Notes: generated from the letters alone by a model not told the origin. Shown: positions 50,334 through 60,478, counted from the first letter of the stretch. The stretch is 63,767 bases of DNA from Muribaculaceae bacterium (GCA_023667015.1 JAMPAX010000007.1:1-63767); one strand, 5' to 3'. Translations and numbers: made by a program.

Positions 50334-52988
50334 CTATTTTCCGGTAAGGAGCGATTGCAGGTCGTTGAGGGTAGCGAGAGCCTGCAGGGGTGTTAGATTG
50401 TTGACGTCTATGCCGATAAGGCGGTCACGAATTTGCGACAATAGGGGGTCGTCGAGCTGGAAGAAGGATAGCTGGTAGCCGTCGCGATTCTTTCCTAAGT
50501 CGCCGACGTCAGCTTTGGAGACTGAGGGGGCTCCGGACTTTTTGTCGGCAGGATTTGAGGCATCTTTCTCGAGAGTTTCGAGCACCTGGTCGGCTCGTTT
50601 TACGATGCTGGGGGGCATACCGGCGAGCTTGGCCACGTGGATACCAAAGCTGTGGGCACTCCCGCCGCGTTCAAGGCGACGCAGAAACACTACCTTGCCA
50701 TCTATCTCTTTGACGGATACGTTGAAGTTGGCAATCCTCGGAAAACTCTTCTCCATCTCGTTGAGCTCATGGTAGTGAGTGGCGAAGAGTGTTTTGGGGC
50801 GTGAATATCCGTTTTCATGGATATGCTCTACGATGGCCCAGGCTATGGAGATGCCGTCGTAGGTGGAAGTACCCCTGCCGAGTTCATCGAAGAGTATCAG
50901 CGACCGCGGACTCATATTGTTGAGGATAGCGGCGGCTTCGTTCATCTCATTCATGAACGTGGACTCACCGGCGGAGATATTGTCGGAGGCTCCCACGCGG
51001 GTGAAAATCTTATCGACAATACCTATGCGTGCGGATACTGCGGGTACGAAGGAGCCCGTCTGAGCGAGGAGTACGATGAGAGCCGTCTGCCGGAGCAATG
51101 CTGACTTACCGCTCATGTTGGGGCCTGTAATCATGATAATCTGGCGGGAGTCGCAGTCGAGGGATACGGAGTTGGGGATGTAGGACTCTCCGGGTGGTAG
51201 ACAGCGTTCTATGACGGGATGGCGACCATCGGAAATCTCAAGGCTGAAGGAGTCATCGATTATGGGGCGCACGTATTTGTATTCTTCAGCGGCCTCGGCG
51301 AAGCTCAGCAGGCAGTCGGCACGCGCGGCACCCTGAGCACAGCGTATCATGTCCGGAGCCATTAGCGACAGGCGGTCGAGCAACTCGTTGAAGATGCGCG
51401 ACTCCATGGAGGCTATCTTCTCTTCAGCGCCCAGGATTTGCTGTTCATATTCCTTGAGTTCGGGAGTAATGTATCTTTCGGCATTGACAAGGGTCTGTTT
51501 GCGTATCCATGTGTTGGGAACCTTGTCGCGATGAGTGTTGCGCACCTCAATATAATATCCGAAGACGTTGTTGAAGGCAATCTTGAGCGAGGAGATGCCG
51601 GTAGCTTCGATTTCGCGACGGGTGATTTCTGCCAAGGCATCTTTACCGCCATGGGCTATGTGTCGCAGATGGTCGAGATCAGGGTCTACACCATTGGCTA
51701 TGAGCTGTCCCTTACCGGTGGCTCCGGGTGCTTCGGGATGAATGGTGAGGGTGATGTCTGCGACAGCTCCGGAGCAGTCGGGCATGACAAGAGCGAGGTT
51801 TCGGAGGGGTTCGCAGTCGGCATTCCCAAGGATGCGCTTGAGGTACGCGCCGTTTTTGAGGGAGTCGCGCAGGGAGAGCAGGTCGCGGCCGGAAGCGCGT
51901 CTTGTAGACATGCGGGCGACGAGGCGCTCAAGATCACCCATAGACTGGAGGGTAGAGCGGGAGTCTTCGCGAGTCCCGGCATCGCGGAAGAAGTAGTCTA
52001 CGGCATCGTGGCGAGCGCGAATCCGGTCGATGTCCAGGAGTGGAAACTGTAGCCAGCGCACGAGCATGCGCGATCCCATGGGCGTTGCGGTCTTGTCGAT
52101 GATGTCGATAAGACTTTTCCCCTCAGGCGTGGCGGCGTTGATAATCTCAAGATTGCGCAGAGTGAAGCGGTCGAGCCTTACGTATTTGCTATCGTCTATG
52201 CGATTGAGCGAGGAGATATGACCTAAATGGTTGTGCTTGGTATAGTCGAGGTAATGTAGGATAGAGCCGGCGGCGATAATAGCGGCGGGGAGGTCTTCGA
52301 TGCCGAAGCCTTTGAGTGAGGATGTCTGGAAGTGGGTCAGGAGTCTGTCGCGTGCGGCTTCTTCGGTGTATACCCAGTCTTCGAGTTCGTTGACGGCACA
52401 GCGGTGGGTGACTAGAGTCTCGTAGAGCTGACGAGTGCCGCGCATGCGGATGATTTCTGCCGGGGCTATGCTTCCTATTATTTTGTCGATACTCTCAGGA
52501 GATCCCTGTGTACAGAGGAATTCGCCGGTGGTGATGTCGAGGAAGGCGGCTCCCATGATAGGCTCGGAGTTCTTTCGCGGACGCCGGATGTGTACGGCAC
52601 CGAGGAAGTTGTTGCGACGCGGGGAGATGGTGTTGTCGTTGGTGTTGATACCGGGGGTTATAAGCTCCGTGATACCACGTTTCACGAGTTTTTTTGTGAG
52701 CTTGGGGTCTTCGAGCTGTTCGCAGATGGCTACGCGTCTGCCGGCTCTGACGAGCTTCGGGAGATAAGAGTCTAAGGCATGATGAGGGAATCCGGCGAGT
52801 TCTACGGAAGCGGCTTTGCCGTTGGCACGTCGAGTGAGGGTGATACCGAGGATTTCGCTGGCGGCGATGGCGTCGTCGGAGAAGGTTTCGTAAAAATCTC
52901 CTACACGGAACAGCAGTATAGCATCGGGATGTTTCTTTTTCATCTCGATATATTGCTTCATCAAAGGGGTCTCAACTATCTTAGCCAT
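50334..52988 (-). CDS. mutS: DNA mismatch repair protein MutS
   Basis: An 884-residue mismatch sensor. N-terminal mismatch-binding domain with the FYE-type motif (GDFYETFSDDA), connector, lever and clamp regions, then the ATPase with Walker A GPNMSGKS and Walker B LILFDELGRGTSTYDG, and a C-terminal dimerisation end. Full length for MutS1. Confidence 0.97.
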   Translation of the reverse strand: MAKIVETPLMKQYIEMKKKHPDAILLFRVGDFYETFSDDAIAASEILGITLTRRANGKAASVELAGFPHHALDSYLPKLVRAGRRVAICEQLEDPKLTKKLVKRGITELITPGINTNDNTISPRRNNFLGAVHIRRPRKNSEPIMGAAFLDITTGEFLCTQGSPESIDKIIGSIAPAEIIRMRGTRQLYETLVTHRCAVNELEDWVYTEEAARDRLLTHFQTSSLKGFGIEDLPAAIIAAGSILHYLDYTKHNHLGHISSLNRIDDSKYVRLDRFTLRNLEIINAATPEGKSLIDIIDKTATPMGSRMLVRWLQFPLLDIDRIRARHDAVDYFFRDAGTREDSRSTLQSMGDLERLVARMSTRRASGRDLLSLRDSLKNGAYLKRILGNADCEPLRNLALVMPDCSGAVADITLTIHPEAPGATGKGQLIANGVDPDLDHLRHIAHGGKDALAEITRREIEATGISSLKIAFNNVFGYYIEVRNTHRDKVPNTWIRKQTLVNAERYITPELKEYEQQILGAEEKIASMESRIFNELLDRLSLMAPDMIRCAQGAARADCLLSFAEAAEEYKYVRPIIDDSFSLEISDGRHPVIERCLPPGESYIPNSVSLDCDSRQIIMITGPNMSGKSALLRQTALIVLLAQTGSFVPAVSARIGIVDKIFTRVGASDNISAGESTFMNEMNEAAAILNNMSPRSLILFDELGRGTSTYDGISIAWAIVEHIHENGYSRPKTLFATHYHELNEMEKSFPRIANFNVSVKEIDGKVVFLRRLERGGSAHSFGIHVAKLAGMPPSIVKRADQVLETLEKDASNPADKKSGAPSVSKADVGDLGKNRDGYQLSFFQLDDPLLSQIRDRLIGIDVNNLTPLQALATLNDLQSLLTGK

Positions 52989-53052
52989 TAAACGGTATTT
53001 CTATATTTCTAATAATATAATAAACTATAGGGGCGATATCTCCGGATGTGTC

Positions 53053-54417
53053 TCAGACACTGAGCACCCTCATCATCCAGCTGGCGAGTCCGACGTAGAT
53101 CAGCAAGCCGACGACGTCGTTGGTAATCTGGATGAAGGGCCCCGTAGCGAGGGCGGGATTGATACTCATCTTTTCGAGTGTCAGGGGCACGAGGGTGCCG
53201 AAGACGGTGGCGAAGATGACGATGCAGAACAGGGAGCTGGTGACGGCAAGCCCAACGGCGTATTCTCCAGGCATTGTCAGTGCGATATAGCCGAAGGTGA
53301 CAGCGGATATTACTACGGCGTTGAGTATTGAGATGAGTACTTCGCGCCCTATGAGTTTCCAGGAGTTTTTGATGTCGAGGCGTCCATTGGCCAAGCCCTG
53401 TACGATGATGGCTGAGGCTTGCACGCCGACATTACCACCGGTGCCGCCAATCAGTGGAATGAAGATGGCCAAAGCAGTGATGGCGGCTATTTGGGCTTCG
53501 AATCCGGCCAGGATGAGAGAGGCCAGTACTCCTCCTACTACACCTATGAGGAGCCAGGGGATACGAGCCTTTGTCTGTGCCCATACGGAGTCGTCGGCGT
53601 CTACGTCGGAGGAGATACCGGAGGCGAGCTGATAGTCTCGTTCGCTCTGTTCGCGGACTTCATCCATGATGTCATCAACGGTAATCTGCCCTACGAGCCG
53701 ATCGATACTGTCGACTACGGGGATGGCTACAAGGTCATATTTCTCGAAGTCGATGGCTACGTCTTCTATAGGGGTGTCGGTGCGCACTGAGGCGGGGTCG
53801 GTCTCCATGACTCGTTTTATTTTCGACACTGACGGGTCGGTAAGCATCTTCTTGAGGGGGAGCACCCCACGGAGTCTGTTGTCATCGTCAACGACGTATA
53901 CGTAATATATCTCGTCGAGGTCTTCGGCCTGTCGGCGCATCTCTTTGATGCATTCGGGCATCGACCAGTTTTCGTTGACGGCGATGAACTCTGTGCCCAT
54001 AAGACCGCCGGCGGTGTCTTCATCATATTGCAACAGGTCTACGATATCGCCGGCCTGTTCCATGTCGTCGATGTGCTGGATGACTTCATCGCGATCATCT
54101 TCATCGAGCTCCTGGATAAGGTCTACAGCATCGTCGGTGTCGAGGAGGTCGATGAAGTGACCGATCTCTTCGGGGTTCATTCCCTCGAGGAGTTTCTTAC
54201 GGTCTTCCTCGTCGAGTTCCATCAGGACGTCGGCTTTCTTCTCCTTGTCATCGATGAGGTTGAATACCCATTCGGCACGTTTCAGGTTGAGCTCGCGGAG
54301 GAGCTCGGCGATGTCGGCGGGGTGAAGTTCGGCAATCTCGGCTACGATATTGTCGCGTTCGGAGTTGTCAATCTGATCTTCAATACGCTCTATGTCTTCC
54401 GCTGTAAATTCTTTCAT
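53053..54417 (-). CDS. mgtE: Magnesium transporter MgtE
   Basis: A 454-residue Mg2+ channel. The N-domain (about 1-130) is rich in Asp/Glu repeats that bind Mg2+, followed by two CBS domains (about 135-255, with DTAGGLMGTEFIAV at the start), a connecting helix and five membrane helices (about 285-454), including PLIGGTGGNVGVQASAIIVQ in the pore region. Gating by internal Mg2+ is known for the family. Confidence 0.95.
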   Translation of the reverse strand: MKEFTAEDIERIEDQIDNSERDNIVAEIAELHPADIAELLRELNLKRAEWVFNLIDDKEKKADVLMELDEEDRKKLLEGMNPEEIGHFIDLLDTDDAVDLIQELDEDDRDEVIQHIDDMEQAGDIVDLLQYDEDTAGGLMGTEFIAVNENWSMPECIKEMRRQAEDLDEIYYVYVVDDDNRLRGVLPLKKMLTDPSVSKIKRVMETDPASVRTDTPIEDVAIDFEKYDLVAIPVVDSIDRLVGQITVDDIMDEVREQSERDYQLASGISSDVDADDSVWAQTKARIPWLLIGVVGGVLASLILAGFEAQIAAITALAIFIPLIGGTGGNVGVQASAIIVQGLANGRLDIKNSWKLIGREVLISILNAVVISAVTFGYIALTMPGEYAVGLAVTSSLFCIVIFATVFGTLVPLTLEKMSINPALATGPFIQITNDVVGLLIYVGLASWMMRVLSV

Positions 54418-54503
54418 AAGAGATTTTCAATGTGTTTGCCAATCAATGTCTACGTATGAAATAGGTAAACGAATGAACCCATAACCCGATAAACTCATAA
54501 ACC

Positions 54504-54540
54504 TCAAATAAATAAGACGCTTAGCGTCTTATTTATTTGA
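54504..54540 (-). terminator. Terminator of the TGS-kinase gene
   Basis: A perfect 17-bp stem (TCAAATAAATAAGACGC) with a 3-base loop that abuts the stop codon of the minus-strand gene. The outer stem is A/T only; there is no separate T tail. Confidence 0.65.
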
Positions 54541-56223
54541 TTAATAATGGAAGGAGCTGCCTCCGAGGAATTCTCGAAGCAGGGAGGTTGTAGGAATTTG
54601 CTCCGCCGGTATTGGCTCGAAGTAGCTTAGCAGTCTGCGTAGGCGGAATGCTTCGGCATATTGCTCAACGTTGTGGGGCACCTCTGCCAGCAGTGGTTCT
54701 ACGTAGTTTTTCATTACTCCGAGCTCGAAGATTAGGGAGGAGTTGAAGGTTGCATCGGCGTTTTCCTGGAAGGGGAAGATCCATTTCTCCTCACCGCGAC
54801 GCACGCTGGGCCAGCGACGGATGGTCTCCAGGGCCGATGTATGACGATATTTGTTGTCGCGGACTATGCGGCGTAGCAGACGATTGTCGGTAGTCGATAT
54901 CCAGTTGTGGTCATCGATGCTGAGGGTGGTGAGTGCGGAGACGTAGATTTTGAAGATGTCTTCAGCGGGGATGGCTCCGGCGAGCTCAGGATTCAGTCCG
55001 TGGATTCCTTCTATAAGGAGGACGTCATGATTCTCGAGTTTCAGCGGACGTTCGCGCTCTATGCGTGTTCCGAGTTCGAAGGAGTATGTCGGGAGATTGA
55101 TGGTTTCTCCACATAGTAGTCTTCGCAGGTCGGAGTTGAGGCGTTCAAGGTCGAGGGCATAGAGGGATTCGAAGTCGAAGTCGCCATTTTCATCCAGCGG
55201 TGTGTCGTCACGATTTATAAAGTAGTCGTCGAGGGATATCATCTTCGGTGTCATCAGATTGGTCATCAGCTGGATGGCCAGTCGCTTGGTATATGTGGTT
55301 TTTCCCGATGATGATGGGCCGGCGATGAAGATGACCCGGGCACCTCCATCGGCATTGCGGCGCGTTATTTCGTCGGAGATGCGTCCGAGGACTTTGTCGT
55401 GGAGAGCTTCGGCTACGTTGATGAGTTGTGATGTCTGCTTGGCTTTGACTGCTTTGTTAAGTTCGCCGACGTTGGAGGCCTGGATGACCTTGTTGAAGCG
55501 CAAGTAGTCGGTGAAGGCGGCAAACATTTTCTCTTGGGTGACGGGCTGTCGGGGTACATCGCGATTTTCGGGGTGAGGACCCAGCAGAAGCATACCCTCC
55601 TTGAAGGGTTGCAGGTCGAATACGCTGAGCATCCCCGTAGAGGGCGCGAGGGGACCATAGTAGCTGTCGGCAAGGCCGTTGAGCATATAGAAGGTGGTAT
55701 AGAGCTCTTGGGTAGTCTCCATGAGAAGCACCTTATCGTCGAGACCCTGGCGGCGAAAGATTTTGGCTACGTCGGTGGAGAGTCGTTCTTTGCGCTCGAA
55801 GGGGATGTCGGCATCTCGCAATGCTTTCATCCTGTTGAGGAGCCGGGCGGTAAGTTCCTCGCCGGGCACGATAAGTTTCCCTTCTTTGTCGAAGAGGCGG
55901 CAATAATAACCTCGGGAGATGGAGTGTTCCATACGGATTTTCATCTCGGGACACTCTATAGATACTGCCTTATATAGCATCATGCAGAGTGAGCGGGTGA
56001 AGACACGGTCGCCGGAGGGGGAGGCTGCGCTGAGGAATTCCACCTGCTTGGGAGAGAAGACGGGGAAGGAAAGGTCTTCAGTTTTATTGTTGACGCGCGC
56101 ACAAATAGGGCTGAAGGGGAGTTCTGCCGACAGGCGGCGAGCGATTTGGGCAAGGGTGTCGCCTCCTTCGATATCGATATAAGAGTTGGTATTTTTGCAG
56201 AATACCTTAATAGTTTTGCTCAT
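54541..56223 (-). CDS. Nucleoside kinase with N-terminal TGS domain
   Basis: A 560-residue two-part protein. The N-terminal third resembles the TGS and second additional domains of threonyl-tRNA synthetase (GGDTLAQIARRLSAELP; HSISRGYYCRLFD). The C-terminal half is a uridine kinase/phosphoribulokinase-type P-loop domain (IAGPSSSGKTTYTKRLA near residue 300; LLIEGIHGLNPEL). This architecture is common in Bacteroidetes and Firmicutes and annotated as nucleoside or uridine kinase. The substrate and the role of the TGS part are not established. Confidence 0.85.
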   Translation of the reverse strand: MSKTIKVFCKNTNSYIDIEGGDTLAQIARRLSAELPFSPICARVNNKTEDLSFPVFSPKQVEFLSAASPSGDRVFTRSLCMMLYKAVSIECPEMKIRMEHSISRGYYCRLFDKEGKLIVPGEELTARLLNRMKALRDADIPFERKERLSTDVAKIFRRQGLDDKVLLMETTQELYTTFYMLNGLADSYYGPLAPSTGMLSVFDLQPFKEGMLLLGPHPENRDVPRQPVTQEKMFAAFTDYLRFNKVIQASNVGELNKAVKAKQTSQLINVAEALHDKVLGRISDEITRRNADGGARVIFIAGPSSSGKTTYTKRLAIQLMTNLMTPKMISLDDYFINRDDTPLDENGDFDFESLYALDLERLNSDLRRLLCGETINLPTYSFELGTRIERERPLKLENHDVLLIEGIHGLNPELAGAIPAEDIFKIYVSALTTLSIDDHNWISTTDNRLLRRIVRDNKYRHTSALETIRRWPSVRRGEEKWIFPFQENADATFNSSLIFELGVMKNYVEPLLAEVPHNVEQYAEAFRLRRLLSYFEPIPAEQIPTTSLLREFLGGSSFHY

Positions 56224-56289
56224 AATTATGGTGAGGAGGGGTGAGAAATTGACTTTGCAAATAAAAAATCACACAAATTTAAAAAAATT

Positions 56290-56321
56290 TTTGGAGTAAT
56301 AAAAAAGTTTATGTACCTTTG
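56290..56321 (+). promoter_or_regulatory. Promoter of tRNA-Glu-rpsT-tRNA-Glu
   Basis: TTTG (56290-56293), 20 bases, TACCTTTG (56314-56321): a perfect match. Transcription would start near 56328, about 35 bases before the first tRNA. Confidence 0.85.
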
Positions 56322-56363
56322 CAGTCGCAAAAATGCCCCAAGGGTGGCAGTTGCGATACAAGT

Positions 56364-56435
56364 GGCCCATTCGTCTATCGGTTAGGACGAGAGATTTTCA
56401 TTCTCTAAAGAGCAGTTCGACTCTGCTATGGGCTA
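56364..56435 (+). tRNA. tRNA-Glu (TTC), first copy
   Basis: A 72-base cloverleaf: acceptor GGCCCAT/ATGGGCT, D-arm GTCTATCGGTTAGGAC, anticodon loop TTTTCAT with TTC, T-arm AGCAG-TTCGACT-CTGCT. CCA is not encoded. It is identical to the copy at 56775-56846. Confidence 0.96.
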
Positions 56436-56454
56436 CCAATTTAAAAGCATAAAA

Positions 56455-56706
56455 ATGGCAAACCATAAATCATCACTCAAAAGAATTCGCCAGGCGGAGA
56501 AGAGAAGACTCGAGAACCGCTATTGGGCAAAGACTGCGAGAAACGCAGTGCGCAAAGTGCGTAGAATGACTGACAAGACAGAGGCTCAGGCCGCCTACAA
56601 TAAGGTAAGCCAGCTTCTTCAACGCCTCGGTCGCAAAAATATCATCTCGAAGAATAAGGCTGCTAACCTCTGCAGCGGTCTTCAGTTGCATATCAACAAG
56701 CTTTAA
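56455..56706 (+). CDS. rpsT: 30S ribosomal protein bS20
   Basis: An 83-residue basic protein of the small subunit. The ATG at 56455 gives the standard start [18 protein letters not shown]; the longer frame would begin inside the tRNA. The gene is 19 bases after one tRNA-Glu and 68 before its duplicate, so RNase P and tRNA 3' processing should free its mRNA. Confidence 0.96.
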   Translation: MANHKSSLKRIRQAEKRRLENRYWAKTARNAVRKVRRMTDKTEAQAAYNKVSQLLQRLGRKNIISKNKAANLCSGLQLHINKL

Positions 56707-56774
56707 TACGGCAGAACATGCCGCAGACCTTGAAATGGCCTGACAACTCTTAAACGGCAGTTCCGCTATTGGCC

Positions 56775-56846
56775 GGCCCATTCGTCTATCGGTTAGGACG
56801 AGAGATTTTCATTCTCTAAAGAGCAGTTCGACTCTGCTATGGGCTA
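56775..56846 (+). tRNA. tRNA-Glu (TTC), second copy
   Basis: Identical in all 72 bases to the copy at 56364-56435. A strong terminator begins immediately after the discriminator base. Confidence 0.96.
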
Positions 56847-56887
56847 CTAAAAACCCTCCCGAGCTAAAAGCTCAGGAGGGTTTTTAG
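56847..56887 (+). terminator. Terminator of the tRNA-Glu/rpsT unit
   Basis: CTAAAAACCCTCC with its complement and an inner GAGCT/AGCTC stem, ending in TTTTT. It starts one base after the second tRNA. Confidence 0.9.
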
Positions 56888-56966
56888 TTTATGAGTTTAA
56901 GAGTTTGTTCGTTGCTATGGCCGATGTCTCCCGCCTTTCAATTATCTCCCTGATAAACGATAAACG

Positions 56967-56997
56967 CAATAAGTCCGGCCTTTGGCCGGACTTATTG
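56967..56997 (-). terminator. Terminator of der
   Basis: CAATAAGTCCGGCC pairs exactly with GGCCGGACTTATTG around TTT, 3 bases after the der stop codon on the minus strand. Confidence 0.75.
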
Positions 56998-56999
56998 TA

Positions 57000-58316
57000 T
57001 TATTTGTCGCGCATGAAGATTGATATTGGGGTGCCGTGGAAGTCCCATTTCTCTCGTATCTTGTTCTCGAGAAAGCGCCGATAGGGCTCTTTGACCCACT
57101 GCGGCAGGTTGCAGAAGAAGATGAAGGTCGGGATGACCGACTCTTTTAGCATTGTGACGTATTTTATCTTGATATATTTACCTTTGTTGGCCGGAGGTGG
57201 CGTAATAGCTATCTGCTCCAACATGTAGGTGTTGAGCTGCGAAGTGGGGATTATCCGCCTGCGATTTTCGTAGACCTTGATGGCGGTCTCCAATACTTTA
57301 TAGATACGTTGCTTGGTCAGCGCGGAGGTGAAGATTATTGGAAAGTCGGTGAAGGGAGCAAACCGACTGCGTATGGCTGCCTCGAAGCGCTTCTGACTCT
57401 CTAAGGATTTGTCTTCTACTATGTCCCATTTGTTGACACAGACTACCAGGCCTTTCTTATTTTTCTGTATTAGTCCGAAGATGTTGGCATCTTGGGCCTC
57501 AATGCCGCGGGTGGCGTCAATGAGCAGGATGCAAACATCGCTGGCTTCAATGGCTCGAATGGATCTGATTACGCTATAGTATTCGATGTCTTCGTTGACT
57601 TTCTGCTTTTTGCGTATTCCGGCAGTGTCTACCAGGTAGAAGTCAAAGCCATATTTGTTGTAGCGATGGTAGATGCTGTCGCGAGTGGTGCCGGCTATGT
57701 CTGTGACAATGTGGCGCTCTTCACCGATAAAGGCATTGATGAGCGAGGATTTCCCGGCATTGGGTCGTCCTACGATTGCAAACTTGGCTACGTTTTCCTC
57801 CGGCGCATCGTCTTCCTCACGCTCGGGCATGTCTTTTACTATTTCATCGAGAAGGTCGCCCGTGCCGGTGCCGTTGGCTGAAGATACTTCGATGGGGTCG
57901 CCGAGTCCGAATCTGTAAAATTCGGGTACGTTGAAATGGGCATCCCCTTTGTCTTCTTTGTTGGCTACGACGATGACCGGCTTCTTCGACCGGCGTAGAA
58001 TGGCTGCTACTTTGTCGTCCAGGTCGGTTACGCCCGTGGTGGAGTCTACTACGAAGAGGATTACGTCGGCCTCTTCGATGGCTATATGCACCTGTTTGTT
58101 GATCTCTTCTTCGAAGATATCATCGGAGTTTACTACCCAGCCGCCGGTGTCGACGATTGAGAATTCTTGTCCGTTCCAGTCTACTTTGCCGTATTGACGA
58201 TCGCGAGTCGTTCCCGCTGTGTCATCTACGATTGCTGACCGAGTCTGCGTCAAACGGTTGAAGAGGGTGGATTTACCCACATTCGGCCGCCCTACAATTG
58301 CTATCAGTTTACTCAT
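57000..58316 (-). CDS. der: Ribosome biogenesis GTPase Der (EngA)
   Basis: A 438-residue tandem GTPase needed for 50S assembly. Two G-domains are clear: [14 protein letters not shown] at residue 8 and [14 protein letters not shown] near 183, each followed by the D-A-G-T-T-R-D switch, and the NKED and NKWD base-recognition motifs. A KH-like C-terminal domain ends the protein. era ends 8 bases upstream, so they share a transcript. Confidence 0.96.
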   Translation of the reverse strand: MSKLIAIVGRPNVGKSTLFNRLTQTRSAIVDDTAGTTRDRQYGKVDWNGQEFSIVDTGGWVVNSDDIFEEEINKQVHIAIEEADVILFVVDSTTGVTDLDDKVAAILRRSKKPVIVVANKEDKGDAHFNVPEFYRFGLGDPIEVSSANGTGTGDLLDEIVKDMPEREEDDAPEENVAKFAIVGRPNAGKSSLINAFIGEERHIVTDIAGTTRDSIYHRYNKYGFDFYLVDTAGIRKKQKVNEDIEYYSVIRSIRAIEASDVCILLIDATRGIEAQDANIFGLIQKNKKGLVVCVNKWDIVEDKSLESQKRFEAAIRSRFAPFTDFPIIFTSALTKQRIYKVLETAIKVYENRRRIIPTSQLNTYMLEQIAITPPPANKGKYIKIKYVTMLKESVIPTFIFFCNLPQWVKEPYRRFLENKIREKWDFHGTPISIFMRDK

Positions 58317-58324
58317 TATCTATA

Positions 58325-59251
58325 TTATTCTATATATCCAAACTGGCGGAGCTTGTTTTCACGGTTGCGCCAGTCTTTTTCTACTTTTACGAATAGTTCA
58401 AGGTATACTTTCTTGTCGAAGAAGGTCTCGATATCTTTTCGAGCTTCGATACCTATCTTCTTGATTTTCGCACCACCCTTGCCGATTATGATTCCCTTTT
58501 GCGAGTCGCGCTCTACGTAGATGACTGCCATGATGTGGATCGAGGCGTCTTTCTCTTCGAATTTCTCTACAAGCACCTCAGTGCTGTAAGGTATCTCTTT
58601 GTCGTAGTTGAGCAGAAGTTTTTCGCGTATTATCTCTGTGACGAAGAATCGTGCCGGCTTGTCGGTGAGGGCATCTTTCCCAAAGAATGGTGGCGAGGGG
58701 GGAAGAAGCTCTACAATTCGGGCTTTGAGCGCACCAACGTTGAAGTCTTCTTTAGCACTGAGGGGAAAGATTTCTGCATTTGGGAGTCGCTGTTGCCAGC
58801 GGGCTACAATCGCTTCAAGCTCTTGGTTTCCTTTGAGCAGGTCTATCTTGTTGATGACTAATAATACGGGGATTTTCTCAGCTGATACGCGGTCAAGGAA
58901 GTCTTTGTTTTTCTCAGGATCTTCTACTACGTCGGTGACATATAGCAGTATGTCAGCATCGGTCAGAGCACCCTCGGAGAACTCAAGCATCGACTCCTGG
59001 AGTTTATATTTGGGTTTTAGTACTCCCGGAGTATCGGAGAATACTATCTGATATTCGGGAGTGTTGACGATACCCATGATTCTATGGCGCGTAGTCTGTG
59101 CCTTAGATGTGATGATGGATATACGCTCACCTACGAGGTCGTTCATCAGCGTAGATTTACCTACATTGGGGTTGCCGACAATGTTGACAAAGCCGGCTCT
59201 ATGTTCGGGATTAGAATCTGCCGGATTCTTAGTGATTATTTCTTCTTCCAT
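58325..59251 (-). CDS. era: GTPase Era
   Basis: A 308-residue GTPase that binds 16S rRNA during 30S maturation. [26 protein letters not shown], and NKIDLLKG mark the G-domain; the KH domain is at the C-terminus (GIIIGKGGAKIKKIGIEARK). The start at 59251 (MEEEIITKNPAD) is preferred over upstream ATGs, but the true N-terminus could be a few residues different. der follows. Confidence 0.93.
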   Translation of the reverse strand: MEEEIITKNPADSNPEHRAGFVNIVGNPNVGKSTLMNDLVGERISIITSKAQTTRHRIMGIVNTPEYQIVFSDTPGVLKPKYKLQESMLEFSEGALTDADILLYVTDVVEDPEKNKDFLDRVSAEKIPVLLVINKIDLLKGNQELEAIVARWQQRLPNAEIFPLSAKEDFNVGALKARIVELLPPSPPFFGKDALTDKPARFFVTEIIREKLLLNYDKEIPYSTEVLVEKFEEKDASIHIMAVIYVERDSQKGIIIGKGGAKIKKIGIEARKDIETFFDKKVYLELFVKVEKDWRNRENKLRQFGYIE

Positions 59252-59327
59252 GATAATGTTATTTATTATGGGTTGCATAGTTAGAACGCCTGAACTCTCC
59301 CGATTGTTCCGGTCAGGCAACTGTCAG

Positions 59328-59359
59328 AAGTAGCTGTATTATGTAAATAATAGCTACTT
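59328..59359. repeat. AAGTAGCT...AGCTACTT inverted repeat
   Basis: Ends AAGTAGCT and AGCTACTT with inner ATTAT/ATAAT pairing; the ends match those of the dispersed repeat at 237-272. It lies in the gap between fabH and era. Confidence 0.55.
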
Positions 59360-59371
59360 GGCCGCTATCTC

Positions 59372-59414
59372 ATAAAAAAAGGGCACTGGAAACAAGGTGT
59401 ATTCCGGTGTCCTT
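59372..59414 (-). terminator. Terminator of fabH
   Basis: A 13-bp stem with two G-U pairs (59379-59391 with 59402-59414), followed on the minus strand by a run of seven T. It separates fabH from era-der. Confidence 0.8.
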
Positions 59415-59450
59415 ATATGATTATGGCTAAGGCGGGTATTTGTCGTGAAT

Positions 59451-60443
59451 CTATTTGGGGTCGATTGCCCAAATGAGATACATGGCGCCCCAGGTGAATC
59501 CGGCTCCGAAGGCTGTCATGACGACTTTATCACCCTTGTGGAGACGGTTTTTATATTCATCAAGACAGAGGGGGATAGACGCTGCCGAAGTGTTGCCGTA
59601 GTGCTGGATGTTGACGAGTATCTTTTCTTCAGGAATTTTCACTCGGCTTCCAACAGCTTCGATAATGCGAAGGTTTGCCTGATGTGGTACGAACCAGTCT
59701 ATTTCATCAACGTCCAGGTTGTTGCGTTTCATGACTGACTGTGTCGATGACAGCATGTCTCGCACGGCATTCTTGTAGACTACCCGACCTTCCTGGTAGA
59801 TGTAGTGTTCGCGGGCATCGACAGTCTCACGGGTGGCGGGCTTGACGCTACCTCCGGCCTTCATAAGAAGGTGGGGCAATCCTTCGCCGTCGATATGGAA
59901 CTCGCCGTCGATGACGCCGACATTCTCCTCAGTGGGTTCTACGAGGACGGCCGCAGCTGCGTCTCCAAAGAGGGGACACGTGGCGCGGTCTTCGTAGTCC
60001 GTCATGCTCGACATCTTTTCGGCACAGACTACGATTACCTTCTTGTATAGTCCCGACTGGATATAGGCACGAGCTGCCTGCATAGTCACGATAAACCCGG
60101 CGCATGCAGCCTGTATATCATAGGCATAGGCGTTGCTCAGATGGGTGTCGTGGGCTATGACAGACGCCGTCGACGGAAATCGATAGTCCGGATTGGATGT
60201 CGCACAAATCAGTAGCTCTATCTCTTCAGGCGATGTACCCGTGTCTGCCAATAGGCGCTCCACGGCTTTAACACCTAAATATGATGAACCCTTGCCTTCT
60301 TCATGTAGTATCCGACGTTCCTTGATGCCTACTCTGGTGGTGATCCACTCATCATTGGTGTCCACCATCTTGGAGAGCATCTCATTGTCCAGAATGTCGT
60401 CAGGTACGTAGGAAGCTATTCCGCTGATTTTGGCGTTAAGCAT
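59451..60443 (-). CDS. fabH: 3-oxoacyl-[acyl-carrier-protein] synthase III
   Basis: A 330-residue enzyme that starts fatty acid synthesis from acyl-CoA and malonyl-ACP. Catalytic Cys114 in QAACAGF, His in VPHQANLR and Asn in GNTSAAS. It is last in the unit tRNA-Arg, yceD, rpmF, fabH, a widespread gene order for the last three. Confidence 0.96.
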   Translation of the reverse strand: MLNAKISGIASYVPDDILDNEMLSKMVDTNDEWITTRVGIKERRILHEEGKGSSYLGVKAVERLLADTGTSPEEIELLICATSNPDYRFPSTASVIAHDTHLSNAYAYDIQAACAGFIVTMQAARAYIQSGLYKKVIVVCAEKMSSMTDYEDRATCPLFGDAAAAVLVEPTEENVGVIDGEFHIDGEGLPHLLMKAGGSVKPATRETVDAREHYIYQEGRVVYKNAVRDMLSSTQSVMKRNNLDVDEIDWFVPHQANLRIIEAVGSRVKIPEEKILVNIQHYGNTSAASIPLCLDEYKNRLHKGDKVVMTAFGAGFTWGAMYLIWAIDPK

Positions 60444-60478
60444 GATTTGGGAAAATTGTTCCTCAGCTTCTGATCTTA

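Noticed and set aside
56428..56454. Longer start for rpsT
   Set aside because: It would begin within tRNA-Glu; [10 protein letters not shown] at 56455 is the family N-terminus.
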